Assembly: GCF_900113545.1 (NCBI RefSeq)
Contig: NZ_FOPS01000002.1
Location: forward strand, 229,915-293,914
Source: Neisseria elongata subsp. elongata
GTDB lineage: Bacteria > Pseudomonadota > Gammaproteobacteria > Burkholderiales > Neisseriaceae
Direction: 5' to 3'
DNA: 64,000 bases
Positions 48,308-57,174 of the stretch are shown here, piece by piece; the first letter of the stretch is position 1; each line of letters opens with the position of its first letter. The notes under the pieces were generated by a model. The model worked only from the letters and a program-made list of their open reading frames with translations. It had not been told where the DNA came from and made no database searches. A program made the translations under genes and the position numbers.

Positions 48308-48997
48308 TCAGACGGCCTGTAACAGCAATCTGACGATAAATTCGTCCTGCGGCAGCGTCAGCTTCAAATTGCGCATGTCGCCTTGTACCAGCAGCGGCTG
48401 CACGCCGAGTTTTTCCACCGCCGACGCTTCGTCGGTAATGCCGTCCAAATCTTCTGCCGACAGCGCGCGGTGCAGTAAGGCCGTCTGAAAGAGCTGCGGC
48501 GTTTGCGCCTGCCACAATCCGTTGCGGGAAACGGTTTCGCCGATATGGTTTGCGCCGTCGGCACGTTTGAGCGTGTCGGCGACGGGAACGGCCAGAATGC
48601 CGCCTTGCGCGGTTCCGCCCGCCGTTTCTATCAGGCGCGTCAGGGCTTCGGGCGGCAGGCAGCAGCGGGCGGCATCGTGAACCAGGACGTTGTCGGTTCC
48701 GTCGGCCAAGCCGCGTTCCAGCAGGGCGGCAATGCCGTTGCGGACGGTTTCGGCGCGGGTTGCGCCGCCGCAGTGCAGTACGGTCAGTTTTTCATCGTTA
48801 CAGGCCGTCTGAAAGCGGGTGTCGTCGGGCGATAATACCACTGCCGCGCCGTCTATCAGGGGATGGCTGAGGAAGATGTCCAAAGTGTGTTGCAAAACGG
48901 TTTTGCCGCCGATTTCGACATATTGTTTGGGTTTGCCCGCGCCGAAACGCGAGCCGGTTCCGGCGGCGGGAATCAGGGCGATGTTGCGGCGTTTCAT
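48308..48997 (-). CDS. ispD: 2-C-methyl-D-erythritol 4-phosphate cytidylyltransferase
   Basis: 229 residues. IspD activates MEP with CTP. The nucleotide loop ALIPAAGTGSRFGAGKPKQY is at residues 6-25, with HDAARCCLPPEALTRLI near residue 108 and TDEASAVEKLG near residue 190. The start MKRRNIAL at 48997 was chosen because its ATG overlaps the dnaQ stop by four bases (ATGA). The stop codon lies in an uptake sequence (Q-A-V-stop). Confidence 0.96.
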   Translation of the reverse strand: MKRRNIALIPAAGTGSRFGAGKPKQYVEIGGKTVLQHTLDIFLSHPLIDGAAVVLSPDDTRFQTACNDEKLTVLHCGGATRAETVRNGIAALLERGLADGTDNVLVHDAARCCLPPEALTRLIETAGGTAQGGILAVPVADTLKRADGANHIGETVSRNGLWQAQTPQLFQTALLHRALSAEDLDGITDEASAVEKLGVQPLLVQGDMRNLKLTLPQDEFIVRLLLQAV

Positions 48998-49728
48998 GCC
49001 TGCTCCGTTTTTGCCGCAGTCCAGAGGCATTGCCCGCCAGATGCTTTGTCGAGTTCGGCCAGATATTCGAGGTGGGCGGCGGTTTCTTCGGTATCGGCAC
49101 GCAGGATTTTCAAGCCGCCGCCGGCCGTCTGAACGGCTATGCCCGTATCGGCGGACTGCGCGGCGGCAGCCGTTTCTTCCGCCCCGACGAGGTCGAATTG
49201 TTCGCGCGTCATCGCCAGATAGACTTCGGCCAACAGTTCGCAGTCGATGAGCGCGCCGTGCAGGACGCGCTTGCTGCGGTCTACGTCGAGGCGGCTACAC
49301 AAGGCATCCAGGCTGGCTTTTTGTCCGGGAAATTTTTCCCGCGCCATGGCCAGGGTGTCGGTTATTTCGCAATCGAGTTCTTCGATGCTCGGCAGCCCCA
49401 TGCGGGCAAATTCCATATTGAGAAAACCGACGTCGAAGCGGGCGTTGTGGATAATCAGTTCCGCCCCACGCAGGAAGTCGGCGATTTGCCGGCCGACCTG
49501 CTCGAATTTCGGTGCGTTGCGTTCTTCAAGCTGTTCGAGCGTGATGCCGTGCACCGCCGCCGCTTCTTCGGGGATGTCGCGGTCGGGATGGATGTAGAGG
49601 TGCAGGTTATTCATGGTCAGCTGGCGTTTTTTCATTTCGATGCCGGCAAATTCCAGCATCCTGTCGCCCCGGTCGGCATAAAGGCCCGTGGTCTCCGTAT
49701 CCAAAATAATCTGTCTTTCCCGCGCCAT
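48994..49728 (-). CDS. dnaQ: DNA polymerase III epsilon subunit
   Basis: 244 residues. This is the 3'-5' proofreading exonuclease of the replicative polymerase. DEDDh motifs are visible: LDTETTGL (Asp and Glu) near residue 10, HNARFDVGFLN near residue 95, and HGALIDCELLAEVY with His and Asp near residue 158. The C-terminal tail of about 60 residues is alanine-rich, as expected for the part that binds the alpha subunit. It heads the dnaQ-ispD pair. Confidence 0.95.
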   Translation of the reverse strand: MARERQIILDTETTGLYADRGDRMLEFAGIEMKKRQLTMNNLHLYIHPDRDIPEEAAAVHGITLEQLEERNAPKFEQVGRQIADFLRGAELIIHNARFDVGFLNMEFARMGLPSIEELDCEITDTLAMAREKFPGQKASLDALCSRLDVDRSKRVLHGALIDCELLAEVYLAMTREQFDLVGAEETAAAAQSADTGIAVQTAGGGLKILRADTEETAAHLEYLAELDKASGGQCLWTAAKTEQA

Positions 49729-49921
49729 GTTTCAATCCTTTCGTTGGTTCCAATCGGGCAGCCCGCCATTTTAACCTATGGCCGCCGCTTTGGCTGCACG
49801 CATAGTTAGAGGCCGTCTGAAAGCGTGGTTTTCAAGGAATTAAAACGGTTTTTATATTCCGAATAAATTTTTTTGAAATTTATTTCTTTTAATTTCAATA
49901 TTATAGATATAAATTCCTTAT

Positions 49922-49936
49922 TGCTAATAATTATCG
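49922..49936. promoter_or_regulatory. Fur-box-like site
   Basis: TGCTAATAATTATCG matches 12 of 14 defined positions of the 7-1-7 Fur consensus TGATAATNATTATCA. It lies one base upstream of the -35 element of the next promoter, in AT-rich DNA. Confidence 0.5.
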
Positions 49937-49937
49937 T

Positions 49938-49966
49938 TTGATTTTTCAAAAAAGTTCGGCTAATAT
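49938..49966 (+). promoter_or_regulatory. Sigma-70 promoter of the cysteine-rich gene
   Basis: TTGATT (49938-49943), 17-base spacer, TAATAT (49961-49966), about 44 bases before the start codon. Confidence 0.65.
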
Positions 49967-50009
49967 ACGCCACATCGAAAGCAGACAACAACGCAGCAAG
50001 GAGGGGGAA

Positions 50010-50489
50010 ATGTCCGAAACGATGTTCAAACTCTTTGCCCTGGATATTTTACAGCTGCACCGCCAGACCTTTTCTTCTTGGTTGGCCGTGCCCCAGGCGG
50101 AGGATGATGCCGAACCGGCCGTTTTCTGCAGCGTATATGCCCATGTGGACGGTCATTATTATTTTGCCGTACCTGAGCAATGCCCTGCGCTGAACAAGCA
50201 AAACGGCATTGTGCTGATTGAAGATGAAGAGGCCGATATCCGCTTGAGCTGGATAGGCCGGACGCGGGAAGTTTCCTGCAAAGAATGTGTTTACCGGGAT
50301 GCCTGTGCCGCCCTGCGGCGGAGGTGTCGGGAGGCAGAAGGCATCGATTGCAACTGCCGCCTGTTGGAGCTTTGTCCCGAGCAGGGCAGATTAAGTATCA
50401 GCGACAAATTTGATTCCGCGTTGTCCCCGCAACTCTTGCAACGCGCCTTATATCCTGCGGCAGAACGTGTTTGTCCGGCTTCGGGATAA
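50010..50489 (+). CDS. Cysteine-rich protein of unknown function behind a Fur-like box
   Basis: 159 residues, no signal peptide. The first 95 residues look like a beta-rich domain (VFCSVYAHVDGHYYFAVPEQ, then GIVLIEDEEADIRLSWIGRTREV), faintly like the split-barrel of HugZ/PNPOx proteins. Then a cysteine cluster CKECVYRDACAALRRRC and CNCRLLELC, seven cysteines in about 40 residues, could bind a metal or iron-sulfur cluster. AAGGAGGGGG is a very strong ribosome binding site. With the Fur-box-like site, a link to iron is plausible but unproven. Confidence 0.65.
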   Translation: MSETMFKLFALDILQLHRQTFSSWLAVPQAEDDAEPAVFCSVYAHVDGHYYFAVPEQCPALNKQNGIVLIEDEEADIRLSWIGRTREVSCKECVYRDACAALRRRCREAEGIDCNCRLLELCPEQGRLSISDKFDSALSPQLLQRALYPAAERVCPASG

Positions 50490-50564
50490 TGTAAAAGTTT
50501 TGGTAGTGGTTTGTGTTCCTTTTGCGCCCCTGGTAACAGGGGCGATTTTTTTGCCGCCTTTTTT

Positions 50565-50603
50565 CAGACGGCCTTCTTTGGCATAATTGAGGCCGTCTGA
50601 AAA
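50565..50603 (+). repeat. Opposed uptake sequences before the pseudouridine synthase gene
   Basis: TTTCAGACGGCCT and AGGCCGTCTGAAA in inverted arrangement around a short spacer, between the cysteine-rich gene and the rsuA-like gene; possible terminator. Confidence 0.5.
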
Positions 50604-50619
50604 CATCACGCGATAAACC

Positions 50620-51306
50620 ATGCAACTGCTCAAATATCTACAAGCCCAAGGATTGGGCAGCCGCAAACAATGCCAATGGCTGATTGATAACGATTGCGTT
50701 GCCGTCAACGGCGAAATCCGCAACGACGGCAAAAGCGAAATCGATCCTGCGGAAGTCCGCACCCTGCACATCGACGGCGAAGCCGTTCAAGCCGTTCCCC
50801 AGCCTTACTTTTATATCGTATTGAACAAACCTGCCGATTACGAAACCTCGCACAAACCGCGCGATTATCCGAGCGTGTTCAGCCTGTTTCCCGACCACAT
50901 GCGCAACATCGACATGCAGGCCGTCGGACGCTTGGATGCCGACACCACCGGCGTTTTGCTGATTACGAACGACGGCCAGTTCAACCACCGCATGACCTCG
51001 CCCAAATACAAAGCGGCCAAGCTCTACCGCGCCGGCTTGAAACATCCCGCCGACGAAACTTTCTGCCAAAGCCTGAAAAACGGCGTATTGCTCCATGACG
51101 ACGATGAAACCGTGCAGGCTGCCGAAGCAGTGCTGGAAAATCCGCACACATTGCTGCTGACGATTACCGAAGGCAAATACCATCAGGTCAAACGCATGGT
51201 CGCGGCTGCAGGAAACCGCGTGGAAACGCTGCACCGCCTGAAATTCGGCGAATGGTCTGCCGAGCATCTCGCACCCGGCGAATGGCAATTTATTACAATA
51301 AAATAA
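50620..51306 (+). CDS. rsuA: 16S rRNA pseudouridine synthase, RsuA-like
   Basis: 228 residues. An S4 RNA-binding domain (1-60, MQLLKYLQAQGLGSRKQCQWLIDNDCVAVNG) is followed by the RsuA/RluB catalytic domain. The signature GRLDADTTGVLLITNDG near residue 101 carries the catalytic aspartate, and YHQVKRMVAAAGNRVETLHRLKFG is near the end. RsuA modifies U516 in 16S rRNA; RluE/F-type targets in 23S rRNA are alternatives, but the S4 domain favours RsuA. Confidence 0.87.
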   Translation: MQLLKYLQAQGLGSRKQCQWLIDNDCVAVNGEIRNDGKSEIDPAEVRTLHIDGEAVQAVPQPYFYIVLNKPADYETSHKPRDYPSVFSLFPDHMRNIDMQAVGRLDADTTGVLLITNDGQFNHRMTSPKYKAAKLYRAGLKHPADETFCQSLKNGVLLHDDDETVQAAEAVLENPHTLLLTITEGKYHQVKRMVAAAGNRVETLHRLKFGEWSAEHLAPGEWQFITIK

Positions 51307-51787
51307 ATTGACTTGAGGAATGCCGTTTATTTTATTTATCAACCGTCTGTTTATTTTTTATACGGAAGACAACGGGAGTTGATTACTATTTGTCCCGTCT
51401 GACAGACGTTTGCTTCCTAGCAAACATGTGAGTAAGACGTTTTCCCGTAATGTGTTTGGCCATCTATACTTTCCCCTTGGTATAGATGGTATTTTTTTAC
51501 CCGGATGTCTCCGCGTCCGCTATAAGGGTATTGATGGCGGCTTTTGATTTTGAGCCGTGATTTGAAATGTGAGGCCGTCTGAAAACCGTCAATCAGGTTT
51601 TCAGACGGCCTTTTCCCGCTTAAAGCCGTTAAAAAGCAATGGTGCAGGGTTTGCAGATTGGCGCACATAGGTTTTCAAATCCTGATTTAGGCGGCGCATA
51701 CGGGTTAAAATGAAGGTGTAGGGTTGCCCAATTTATTGGAAATTATTGTCGGCTGTCCGGCCAAGGCATGGTAGCGGTACGGTTTTT
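51307..51787. other. Unexplained intergenic stretch
   Basis: About 480 bases before a Correia element. It contains an inverted uptake-sequence pair (51572-51613). A minus-strand open frame (51417-51668) has no start signals and its tail reads HYGKTSYSHVC, which I could not place. It may be decayed coding DNA. No RNA gene is recognised. Confidence 0.35.
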
Positions 51788-51894
51788 TATAGTGGATTAA
51801 ATTTAAACCGGTACAGCGTTGCCCCGCCTTGCCTTACTATTTGTACTGTCTGCGGTTTCGTCGCCTTGTCCTGATTTAAATTTAATCCGTTATA
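51788..51894 (-). mobile_element. Correia element (107 bp), copy 3, slightly diverged
   Basis: Same length and core as the other copies, with several base changes, including an altered end (ATCCGTTATA instead of ATCCACTATA). It ends 93 bases before the gluQ start, where a Correia-borne promoter could drive gluQ. Confidence 0.93.
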
Positions 51895-51987
51895 TCGGGC
51901 GTATGGGAATGGCTGCTTTGTTTTTCAAAGATGAAACCTGGTTTTGAGTCGGTATGCCGATCGGCGAAACTTGAGCATGAAGTGTTG

Positions 51988-52908
51988 ATGGATATGAACT
52001 ATATCGGACGTTTTGCGCCCAGCCCGACCGGGCGGCTGCACATCGGTTCGCTGCTGACCGCGCTGGCTTCGTATGCCGATGCGCGCGCCGCCGGCGGGCG
52101 GTGGCTGTTGCGGATGGAGGATTTGGACCCGCCGCGCGAGATGCCGGGGGCGGCAGACGATATTTTGCGCACGCTGGAGGCGTTCGGTTTCGAGTGGGAC
52201 GGCGCGGTGGAATATCAAAGCCGCCGCCATGATGTGTATGCGGAGGCTTTGGGCCGTCTGAAAGCGGCAGGGCTGGTGTATCCGTGTTATTGCAGCCGCC
52301 GCGAATGGCAGGGTGCGGCACGGCAAGGTGCGGACGGGTTTGTTTACAACGGTCGCTGCCGTAATCCGGCTTTGAGGCCGTCTGAAAGCGGCCGCCCGCC
52401 TGCTTGGCGTTTGCGCGTACCGGAGGGGGAAGTAGCATTTGACGATGCGGTGGTGGGGCGTTACGCGCAGGATTTGGCGCGGGACATCGGCGACTTCGTG
52501 TTGCTGCGTGCCGACGGTTTTTGGGCGTATCAGCTGGCTGTGGTGGCCGACGATGCGGCGCAGGGTGTAACGCATGTGGTGCGCGGGCAGGATTTGCTGG
52601 TTTCCACGCCGCGCCAGATTTGGCTGCAGCATTGCTTGAACGTGCCGACGCCGCAGTATGCCCATTTGCCGCTGCTGGTGAACCGCCACGGGCAGAAGTG
52701 GTCGAAGCAGACGCTCGCCCCCGCACTGGATTTGTCGCGCCGCGAGTCTTTGCTGCGGCAGGTGTCGTCCTATCTGAACCTGCCGCCCGCCCCCGATGTG
52801 GACAAGCCTAAGGATTTGTTGGATTGGGCAGCGGCAAATTGGCGGCTGGATAAGGTGCCGGGCGGGGCGGTATGCACGGAAGGCGCGGAAACGGATGAGG
52901 CCGTCTGA
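51988..52908 (+). CDS. gluQ: Glutamyl-Q tRNA(Asp) synthetase
   Basis: 306 residues; shorter than GluRS because it lacks the anticodon-binding domain. It attaches glutamate to queuosine in the tRNA-Asp anticodon. [21 protein letters not shown] gives the HIGH-type site, CYCSRREW and a later CRN supply zinc ligands, and KWSKQTLAP replaces KMSKS. The start is uncertain between ATG 51988 and ATG 51994. Two uptake sequences lie in frame (LGRLKAAG and LRPSESG) and a third gives the stop codon (E-A-V-stop). Confidence 0.92.
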   Translation: MDMNYIGRFAPSPTGRLHIGSLLTALASYADARAAGGRWLLRMEDLDPPREMPGAADDILRTLEAFGFEWDGAVEYQSRRHDVYAEALGRLKAAGLVYPCYCSRREWQGAARQGADGFVYNGRCRNPALRPSESGRPPAWRLRVPEGEVAFDDAVVGRYAQDLARDIGDFVLLRADGFWAYQLAVVADDAAQGVTHVVRGQDLLVSTPRQIWLQHCLNVPTPQYAHLPLLVNRHGQKWSKQTLAPALDLSRRESLLRQVSSYLNLPPAPDVDKPKDLLDWAAANWRLDKVPGGAVCTEGAETDEAV

Positions 52909-52979
52909 AAAAAATGTTTCAACGGTTTTGAAAGCCCGGTCTGCGTTTTCAGACGGCCTTCATCATGTAATCGTGCCCG

Positions 52980-53703
52980 TTATCGGAATGCGCTGTATGT
53001 GGCCAAAAACATGCTGAGGCCGGATGTGTAGCTGTCGATATATTCCATAATGATTTCATCGGCATAAGGCTTTAAATATTTTTCTGCCGATTCGGCATCG
53101 AGGTTATAAATCTCTTTTTGCTGAAACCAGGCGTTTTGGCTGATTCGGCACAATTCGGAAAAATCTTCCGATTGTCGTAATTGATGGAATGCTTCGAGTA
53201 CGCGTATTTCGCGCAGGGCCGGTTCCCTGGCCGTGTTGATGCCGGCGGTGGCAATTTCGCTGGGATTGCGCATTTCGTTGATGACGGCATCTTTTAAACA
53301 GGCGGCGCTCGGCAGTCAGTTGGTGAGCCTGTTGATGTATTTATCGAAAAAGCCGGTTTCCAAATCCCAATTTTCATCTAGCGGGATACCGAATGCCAAT
53401 GCGGTGCGTTCCCGGCTGTCGTCGTTATTGCGCGGCGGCGCAACAATCAGATGGCCGCTTTGGCTGCTAAACCAAATTCTCACCGTCCGGTTCTTTGACC
53501 CATGAACGCATGCCGCGTACGACGTTTTGCGGTACGCTTAAGAAGCCTTGTTTCTTTAAGAAGGCGGATAGTTTTTTATAGTGGATTAAATTTAAACCAG
53601 TACGGCGTTGCCTCGCCTTGCCGTACTATCTGTACTGTCTGCGGCTTCGTCGCCTTGTCCTGATTTAAATTTAATCCACTATAATTTCGGTGGCGAAGCC
53701 CAT
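52980..53703 (-). pseudogene. Unknown gene split by a Correia element, frameshift and stop
   Basis: Reading from ATG 53703 the codons give MGFATEI, then the Correia element at 53577-53683 breaks the frame. Removing the element with one TA copy restores the frame: EIKKLSAFLKKQGFLSV. A one-base frameshift follows near 53480 (DGE then out of frame, resumed as RIWFSSQSGHLIVAPP), and an in-frame TGA lies near 53319 (RLTN-stop-LPSA). The last 97 residues stay open to 52980. The intact protein would be about 205 residues, soluble, of unknown family. It lies 36 bases after tsaC. Confidence 0.72.
53577..53683 (-). mobile_element. Correia element (107 bp), copy 4, inside a gene
   Basis: Intact ends TATAGTGGATTAAATTTAAA and inverted copy; the core is almost identical to copy 2. 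It inserted at a TA between codons 7 and 8 of the pseudogene. Confidence 0.95.
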
Positions 53704-53738
53704 CTTTTTGTCGGTTCAAGCGGGTTTGTTCGGGCGGA

Positions 53739-54302
53739 TCAGCGCAGTTGTCTGCCGTTTTCCCAGTCGATAATCAGGCTGGGCTTTTTTGCGCCGCCGC
53801 AGCGGCCGCCGATGATGAGGGCGTGGCGGCCGAATTGGCGGCGGGCTTCGCGTTGGTTGCGGCAGGGGCGTTTGCCGGCTTTGTTGCAGGAGGTGGATAC
53901 CAGCGGTTGGCCGAGCAGGCGGCAGAGGTTGCGTGCGCCGGGGTGGTCGGGGACGCGGACGGCGAGTTTGCGGCGGTTGCGGCCGCGCAGCAGGGTGGGG
54001 ATGCGGTCGGCGGCGGGCAGGAGGAAGGTTTTGCGTGCCGGCCATTGGCTTTCGAGCAGGCGGCGGTCGGTTTCGCCGAGGGGTTGTAAAAGGGGGCGGA
54101 GGCGGTCGAGTTTGTCGCCGATGACGATCATGCCTTTGTGCTGGGGGCGGCGTTTGAGGCGGATGAGTTTTTTCAGTGCCTGTGTGTGCGTCGGCAGGCA
54201 GCCGAGCCCGTAGCAGGATTCGGTGGGGTAGGCGATGAGGCCGCCGCGTTTGAGGTGGTTTTTCAGACGGCCTGCGGCGATGGCGGAGAGGGTGCGTTGC
54301 AT
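53739..54302 (-). CDS. tsaC: Threonylcarbamoyl-AMP synthase, TsaC type
   Basis: 187 residues. YrdC/TsaC makes threonylcarbamoyl-adenylate for the t6A modification of ANN-decoding tRNAs. [20 protein letters not shown] near residue 20 is the substrate pocket, then [37 protein letters not shown], and [14 protein letters not shown] near residue 132. The product is short, without the C-terminal Sua5 domain, as expected for TsaC. Confidence 0.94.
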   Translation of the reverse strand: MQRTLSAIAAGRLKNHLKRGGLIAYPTESCYGLGCLPTHTQALKKLIRLKRRPQHKGMIVIGDKLDRLRPLLQPLGETDRRLLESQWPARKTFLLPAADRIPTLLRGRNRRKLAVRVPDHPGARNLCRLLGQPLVSTSCNKAGKRPCRNQREARRQFGRHALIIGGRCGGAKKPSLIIDWENGRQLR

Positions 54303-54422
54303 GGCGGGAAGGGTGATGGAAAACGGGTGATTGTACGCTTTGTCGGCGGGTTTGCCGAATGGGAGGCCGTCTGAAGGTGTGGTTTTATGTTGTCGGGGCT
54401 GCGCTTTCAGATGGCCTGTGGT

Positions 54423-54926
54423 TCAGTTGATGGTTTTTTTGCCCAAAAGGACGATGTCGGCCTGCATGGTTTCGAGGTTGCAGACTTGCGGCAGCCGCCC
54501 CCATTCTTGGAAACCAAAGGTGTGGAACAGGCGGATGCTGGCGTGGTTGTGGCCGAAGATGACGGCGATGATGTTTTTGATGCCTAAGGAGGGGGCTTTT
54601 TCCAGCATGTAGCGGACGAGGATTTTACCGACGCCGACTCCGCGCATGTCGTGGCGGACGTAGATGCTGATTTCGGCGGTGATGCGGTAGGCTTCACGCG
54701 GGTGGTAGTCACTGAAGCCGCCCCAGGCGAGGAGTTCGCCTTCTTGGTTTTTCAGGACGTAGAGCGGGCGGTTGCCGCCGTGGGCATCGAGCCAGCTTTG
54801 GCGGCTTTCGACGGTGGCCGGGCTGAGGTCGGCGGTGGCAAGGCGGCTGTCTATGGTGCTGTTGTAGATGTCTACGATGGCGGCCAGGTCGTCTTGCCGT
54901 GCTTCGGTAATGCGGTAGCCGTTCAT
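54423..54926 (-). CDS. GNAT N-acetyltransferase, phosphinothricin-acetyltransferase-like
   Basis: 167 residues. MNGYRITEARQDDLAAIVDIYN starts the GNAT fold. EISIYVRHDMRGVGVGKILVRYML near residue 93 includes the acetyl-CoA-binding RGxGxG-type loop, and LFHTFGFQEWGRL follows. It belongs to the Pat/MnaT group that acetylates small amines, such as methionine sulfoximine or phosphinothricin. The start at 54926 is supported by family similarity; its codon lies within a reversed uptake sequence junction (CATTTTCAGACGGCCT). Confidence 0.87.
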   Translation of the reverse strand: MNGYRITEARQDDLAAIVDIYNSTIDSRLATADLSPATVESRQSWLDAHGGNRPLYVLKNQEGELLAWGGFSDYHPREAYRITAEISIYVRHDMRGVGVGKILVRYMLEKAPSLGIKNIIAVIFGHNHASIRLFHTFGFQEWGRLPQVCNLETMQADIVLLGKKTIN

Positions 54927-54937
54927 TTTCAGACGGC

Positions 54938-55477
54938 CTATCGGACGAGTTTGGAGATAGTTTTGAACGCCGGGTGTTTGGCATCGCGGAGGAGGGTGAA
55001 GAGGAGGCTTTCGCCGTTGCCGACGGTTGCACCTGCCGCGCGCATTTGTTCGAGGCCGTTGGCTTTGTTGGCGGGGTTGCGCGAGGCGGCGCATTCGGCG
55101 GGGATGTAGACGTTCAGTCCTTGCGCGCGCAGGTCGAGTGCGGTTTGCAGCATGCAGATGTGGGTTTCCGCGCCGATGAGGACGATGTTTTGCGTGTTGT
55201 GCCGGCGGATGAAGTCTTCGGTTTCGGATAGGACGGCGGAGAAGCGGGTTTTTTCGACGAAGGGGGTGTCTTGCAGCAGGCTTTTGATTTCCGGCAGGGT
55301 GGTGCCGAGGCCTTGGGGGTATTGTTCGGTCGCCATCATGGGGATGCCGAGGGCGTGCAGTCCTTGGATGAGGAGTGTGCAGGCGGCGGTGAAGCGTTCG
55401 GCTTCGTGCAGGGCCGGGGTCAGGCGTTCTTGGATGTCGACGATGAGGCAGGCAGTGTTGTCGGTACGCAGTGTCAT
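54938..55477 (-). CDS. Isochorismatase-like cysteine hydrolase
   Basis: 179 residues. The alpha/beta fold of nicotinamidase/isochorismatase is seen: CLIVDIQERLTPAL near residue 10 (catalytic Asp), a lysine in FVEKTRFSAV near residue 75 and a cysteine in GAETHICMLQTALDL near residue 108, making the Asp-Lys-Cys triad. It resembles YcaC-type hydrolases; the substrate is unknown. It ends 12 bases before the GNAT start, so the two form an operon. Confidence 0.88.
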   Translation of the reverse strand: MTLRTDNTACLIVDIQERLTPALHEAERFTAACTLLIQGLHALGIPMMATEQYPQGLGTTLPEIKSLLQDTPFVEKTRFSAVLSETEDFIRRHNTQNIVLIGAETHICMLQTALDLRAQGLNVYIPAECAASRNPANKANGLEQMRAAGATVGNGESLLFTLLRDAKHPAFKTISKLVR

Positions 55478-55542
55478 GGCGGTTTCCTTTTTTAGGGTTG
55501 CGGGCGGATTTTTAATCGGTTTGGGCGGTTATACGGTAAATT

Positions 55543-55571
55543 AGGCCGTCTGAAAAGGTTTCAGACGGCCT
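55543..55571 (-). terminator. Inverted uptake-sequence terminator after the Sel1 gene
   Basis: AGGCCGTCTGAAA and TTTCAGACGGCCT pair around four bases, ten bases after the Sel1 gene stop codon. Confidence 0.75.
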
Positions 55572-55580
55572 GATTTGTGT

Positions 55581-57005
55581 TTAGGGGTTTTCGCGCCATT
55601 GTCGGATGATTTCACGCAGTTGTTCGGGGTGTTCGTGGCCGCTGTCGATGGCTGTTTGCAGCCATTTGCAGGCGACGGCTGTGTCTTGCGGGACGCCGGT
55701 GCCGGAGTAGTGCAGGCAGGCGAGGTTGTATTGGGCGGTGGTGTCGCCTTGGGTGGCGGCTTGGGTAAACCAGCGGGCGGCTTGTTTGGGGTCGGCCTCT
55801 ATGCCTTCGCCGTTGTAGTACATCATGCCGAGGTTGGTTTGTGCTTTGGGGTGGCCGTTGCGGGCGGCCAGCGAGTAGTAGGCGAACGCGCTTTCAAAGT
55901 CTTGCGGTACGCCTATGCCGTAGTGCAGGGCGAAACCGGATTGGTAGTTGCGTTCGACGGATTGTTGGAATTCGAGGACTTCTTGGTTGTAGGTGGGGTT
56001 GGCAACGTGGCTGCGGGAGTCGAGCATCAGCAGGCGCTGCATGGCAACGAGGCTGCCGTATTTGACGGCGTGTTCGTAATAGCTGCGCGCTTTTTCCAGA
56101 TCGGCATGGATGCCGAGGCCGTATTGGCGGATGTCTCCCAAGAGGCAGAGTGCGTCGGGATGGTTGTGCCGGGCGGCTTTGGCGGCAAAAAGGGCGGCTT
56201 TTTTATAGTCGCGCGGCAGGTTGGCGCCGATAAGGTATTGTTTGGCTAAAAAGGCGCAGGCGTTGTCGTCTTCCTGTCGGGCGGCTTTGTTGATCCATTT
56301 GATGCCTTCTTCCGGGTCGGCAGGCAAGTGTTGCCCTTCCAGCAGGAGTTTGCCCAGTTCGGCTTGGGCGGCGGGTATGTCGGCATTAGCGGCGATACGT
56401 AAGTGGTAGAGTGCCTGGGTGTGGTTTTTGACGACACCTTGTCCGTGCAGGAATTGGTTGGCCAGTTGCCAATGGGCGGATACGATGCCTTGCGCGGCAG
56501 CCTGTTGGTAAAGCTGGTGGGCGGCGGGCAGGTTGAGGCTGCCGTCTTTTTGGTAGTGCTGGGCAAGGAAAAGTTGGGCTTGGGGGTGGTGTTTTTGTGC
56601 CGCTTGTTTGGCCCAGTAGAGGGCGCGGTCGTCTTTTTGTTCGGCGTAGTAGTGCATGACGCGGACTTGTGCGTCGGTATGGCCTTCTTCGGCCAGTGAG
56701 AGGTAGGCGGGCAGGACGGATTGGATGTTGATGCCGTTGTCTTCGCGCAGTAGGGCAAGGTTGTAGCGTGCCGTGGTATGGCCGCCTTCCGCTGCTTTTC
56801 GCAGCCAGTAGGTGGCCTGTACCCGGTTGGGGTCCGTGCCCATGCCGTACTGCATGCAGCCGCCGAGTTGGAAGGCTGCTTCGGCATGACCGGCCTCCGC
56901 CGCTTGCTCGAGCAGGGGAAGCGCTGTTGCGTAGTCAGGCGGCATGGCTGTTAGGAGCTTTTGTGCCTGTTGGAAGATAGAGTCGGCGTTTTCGGTTTCT
57001 GTCAT
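55581..57005 (-). CDS. Sel1-repeat protein
   Basis: 474 residues, about ten tandem Sel1-like repeats of 36 residues filling nearly the whole protein (for example AAEAGHAEAAFQLGGCM, AAEGGHTTARYNLALL, AARNGHPKAQTNLGMMYYNG, AATQGDTTAQYNLACLHYSG). There is no signal peptide, so it is probably cytosolic. Such proteins are scaffolds for protein binding. It is a single-gene unit before the capsule genes; no specific role can be named. Confidence 0.88.
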   Translation of the reverse strand: MTETENADSIFQQAQKLLTAMPPDYATALPLLEQAAEAGHAEAAFQLGGCMQYGMGTDPNRVQATYWLRKAAEGGHTTARYNLALLREDNGINIQSVLPAYLSLAEEGHTDAQVRVMHYYAEQKDDRALYWAKQAAQKHHPQAQLFLAQHYQKDGSLNLPAAHQLYQQAAAQGIVSAHWQLANQFLHGQGVVKNHTQALYHLRIAANADIPAAQAELGKLLLEGQHLPADPEEGIKWINKAARQEDDNACAFLAKQYLIGANLPRDYKKAALFAAKAARHNHPDALCLLGDIRQYGLGIHADLEKARSYYEHAVKYGSLVAMQRLLMLDSRSHVANPTYNQEVLEFQQSVERNYQSGFALHYGIGVPQDFESAFAYYSLAARNGHPKAQTNLGMMYYNGEGIEADPKQAARWFTQAATQGDTTAQYNLACLHYSGTGVPQDTAVACKWLQTAIDSGHEHPEQLREIIRQWRENP

Positions 57006-57132
57006 GGTCAGTGTCTGCTTGGATTTCTTATTTTAACAGAAGGTTGTTGATTCTAGCCGATAATAACCGTTTGTGCTAGAAATAAACCGTTTGGATAATG
57101 CTGCCGGACATTTCTTGCAGATATATTGAAAA

Positions 57133-57165
57133 AGGCCGTCTGAAAATGTGTTTTCAGACGGCCTT
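57133..57165 (-). terminator. Inverted uptake-sequence terminator after lipB
   Basis: AAGGCCGTCTGAAAA and TTTTCAGACGGCCTT pair around a very short loop ten bases past the stop codon. Confidence 0.8.
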
Positions 57166-57174
57166 TGGTTTGTT

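Noticed and set aside
49806..49991. Minus-strand 61-codon open frame in the AT-rich gap before the cysteine-rich gene
   Set aside because: Low-complexity AT-rich sequence that overlaps the promoter and Fur-like site; no ribosome binding site.
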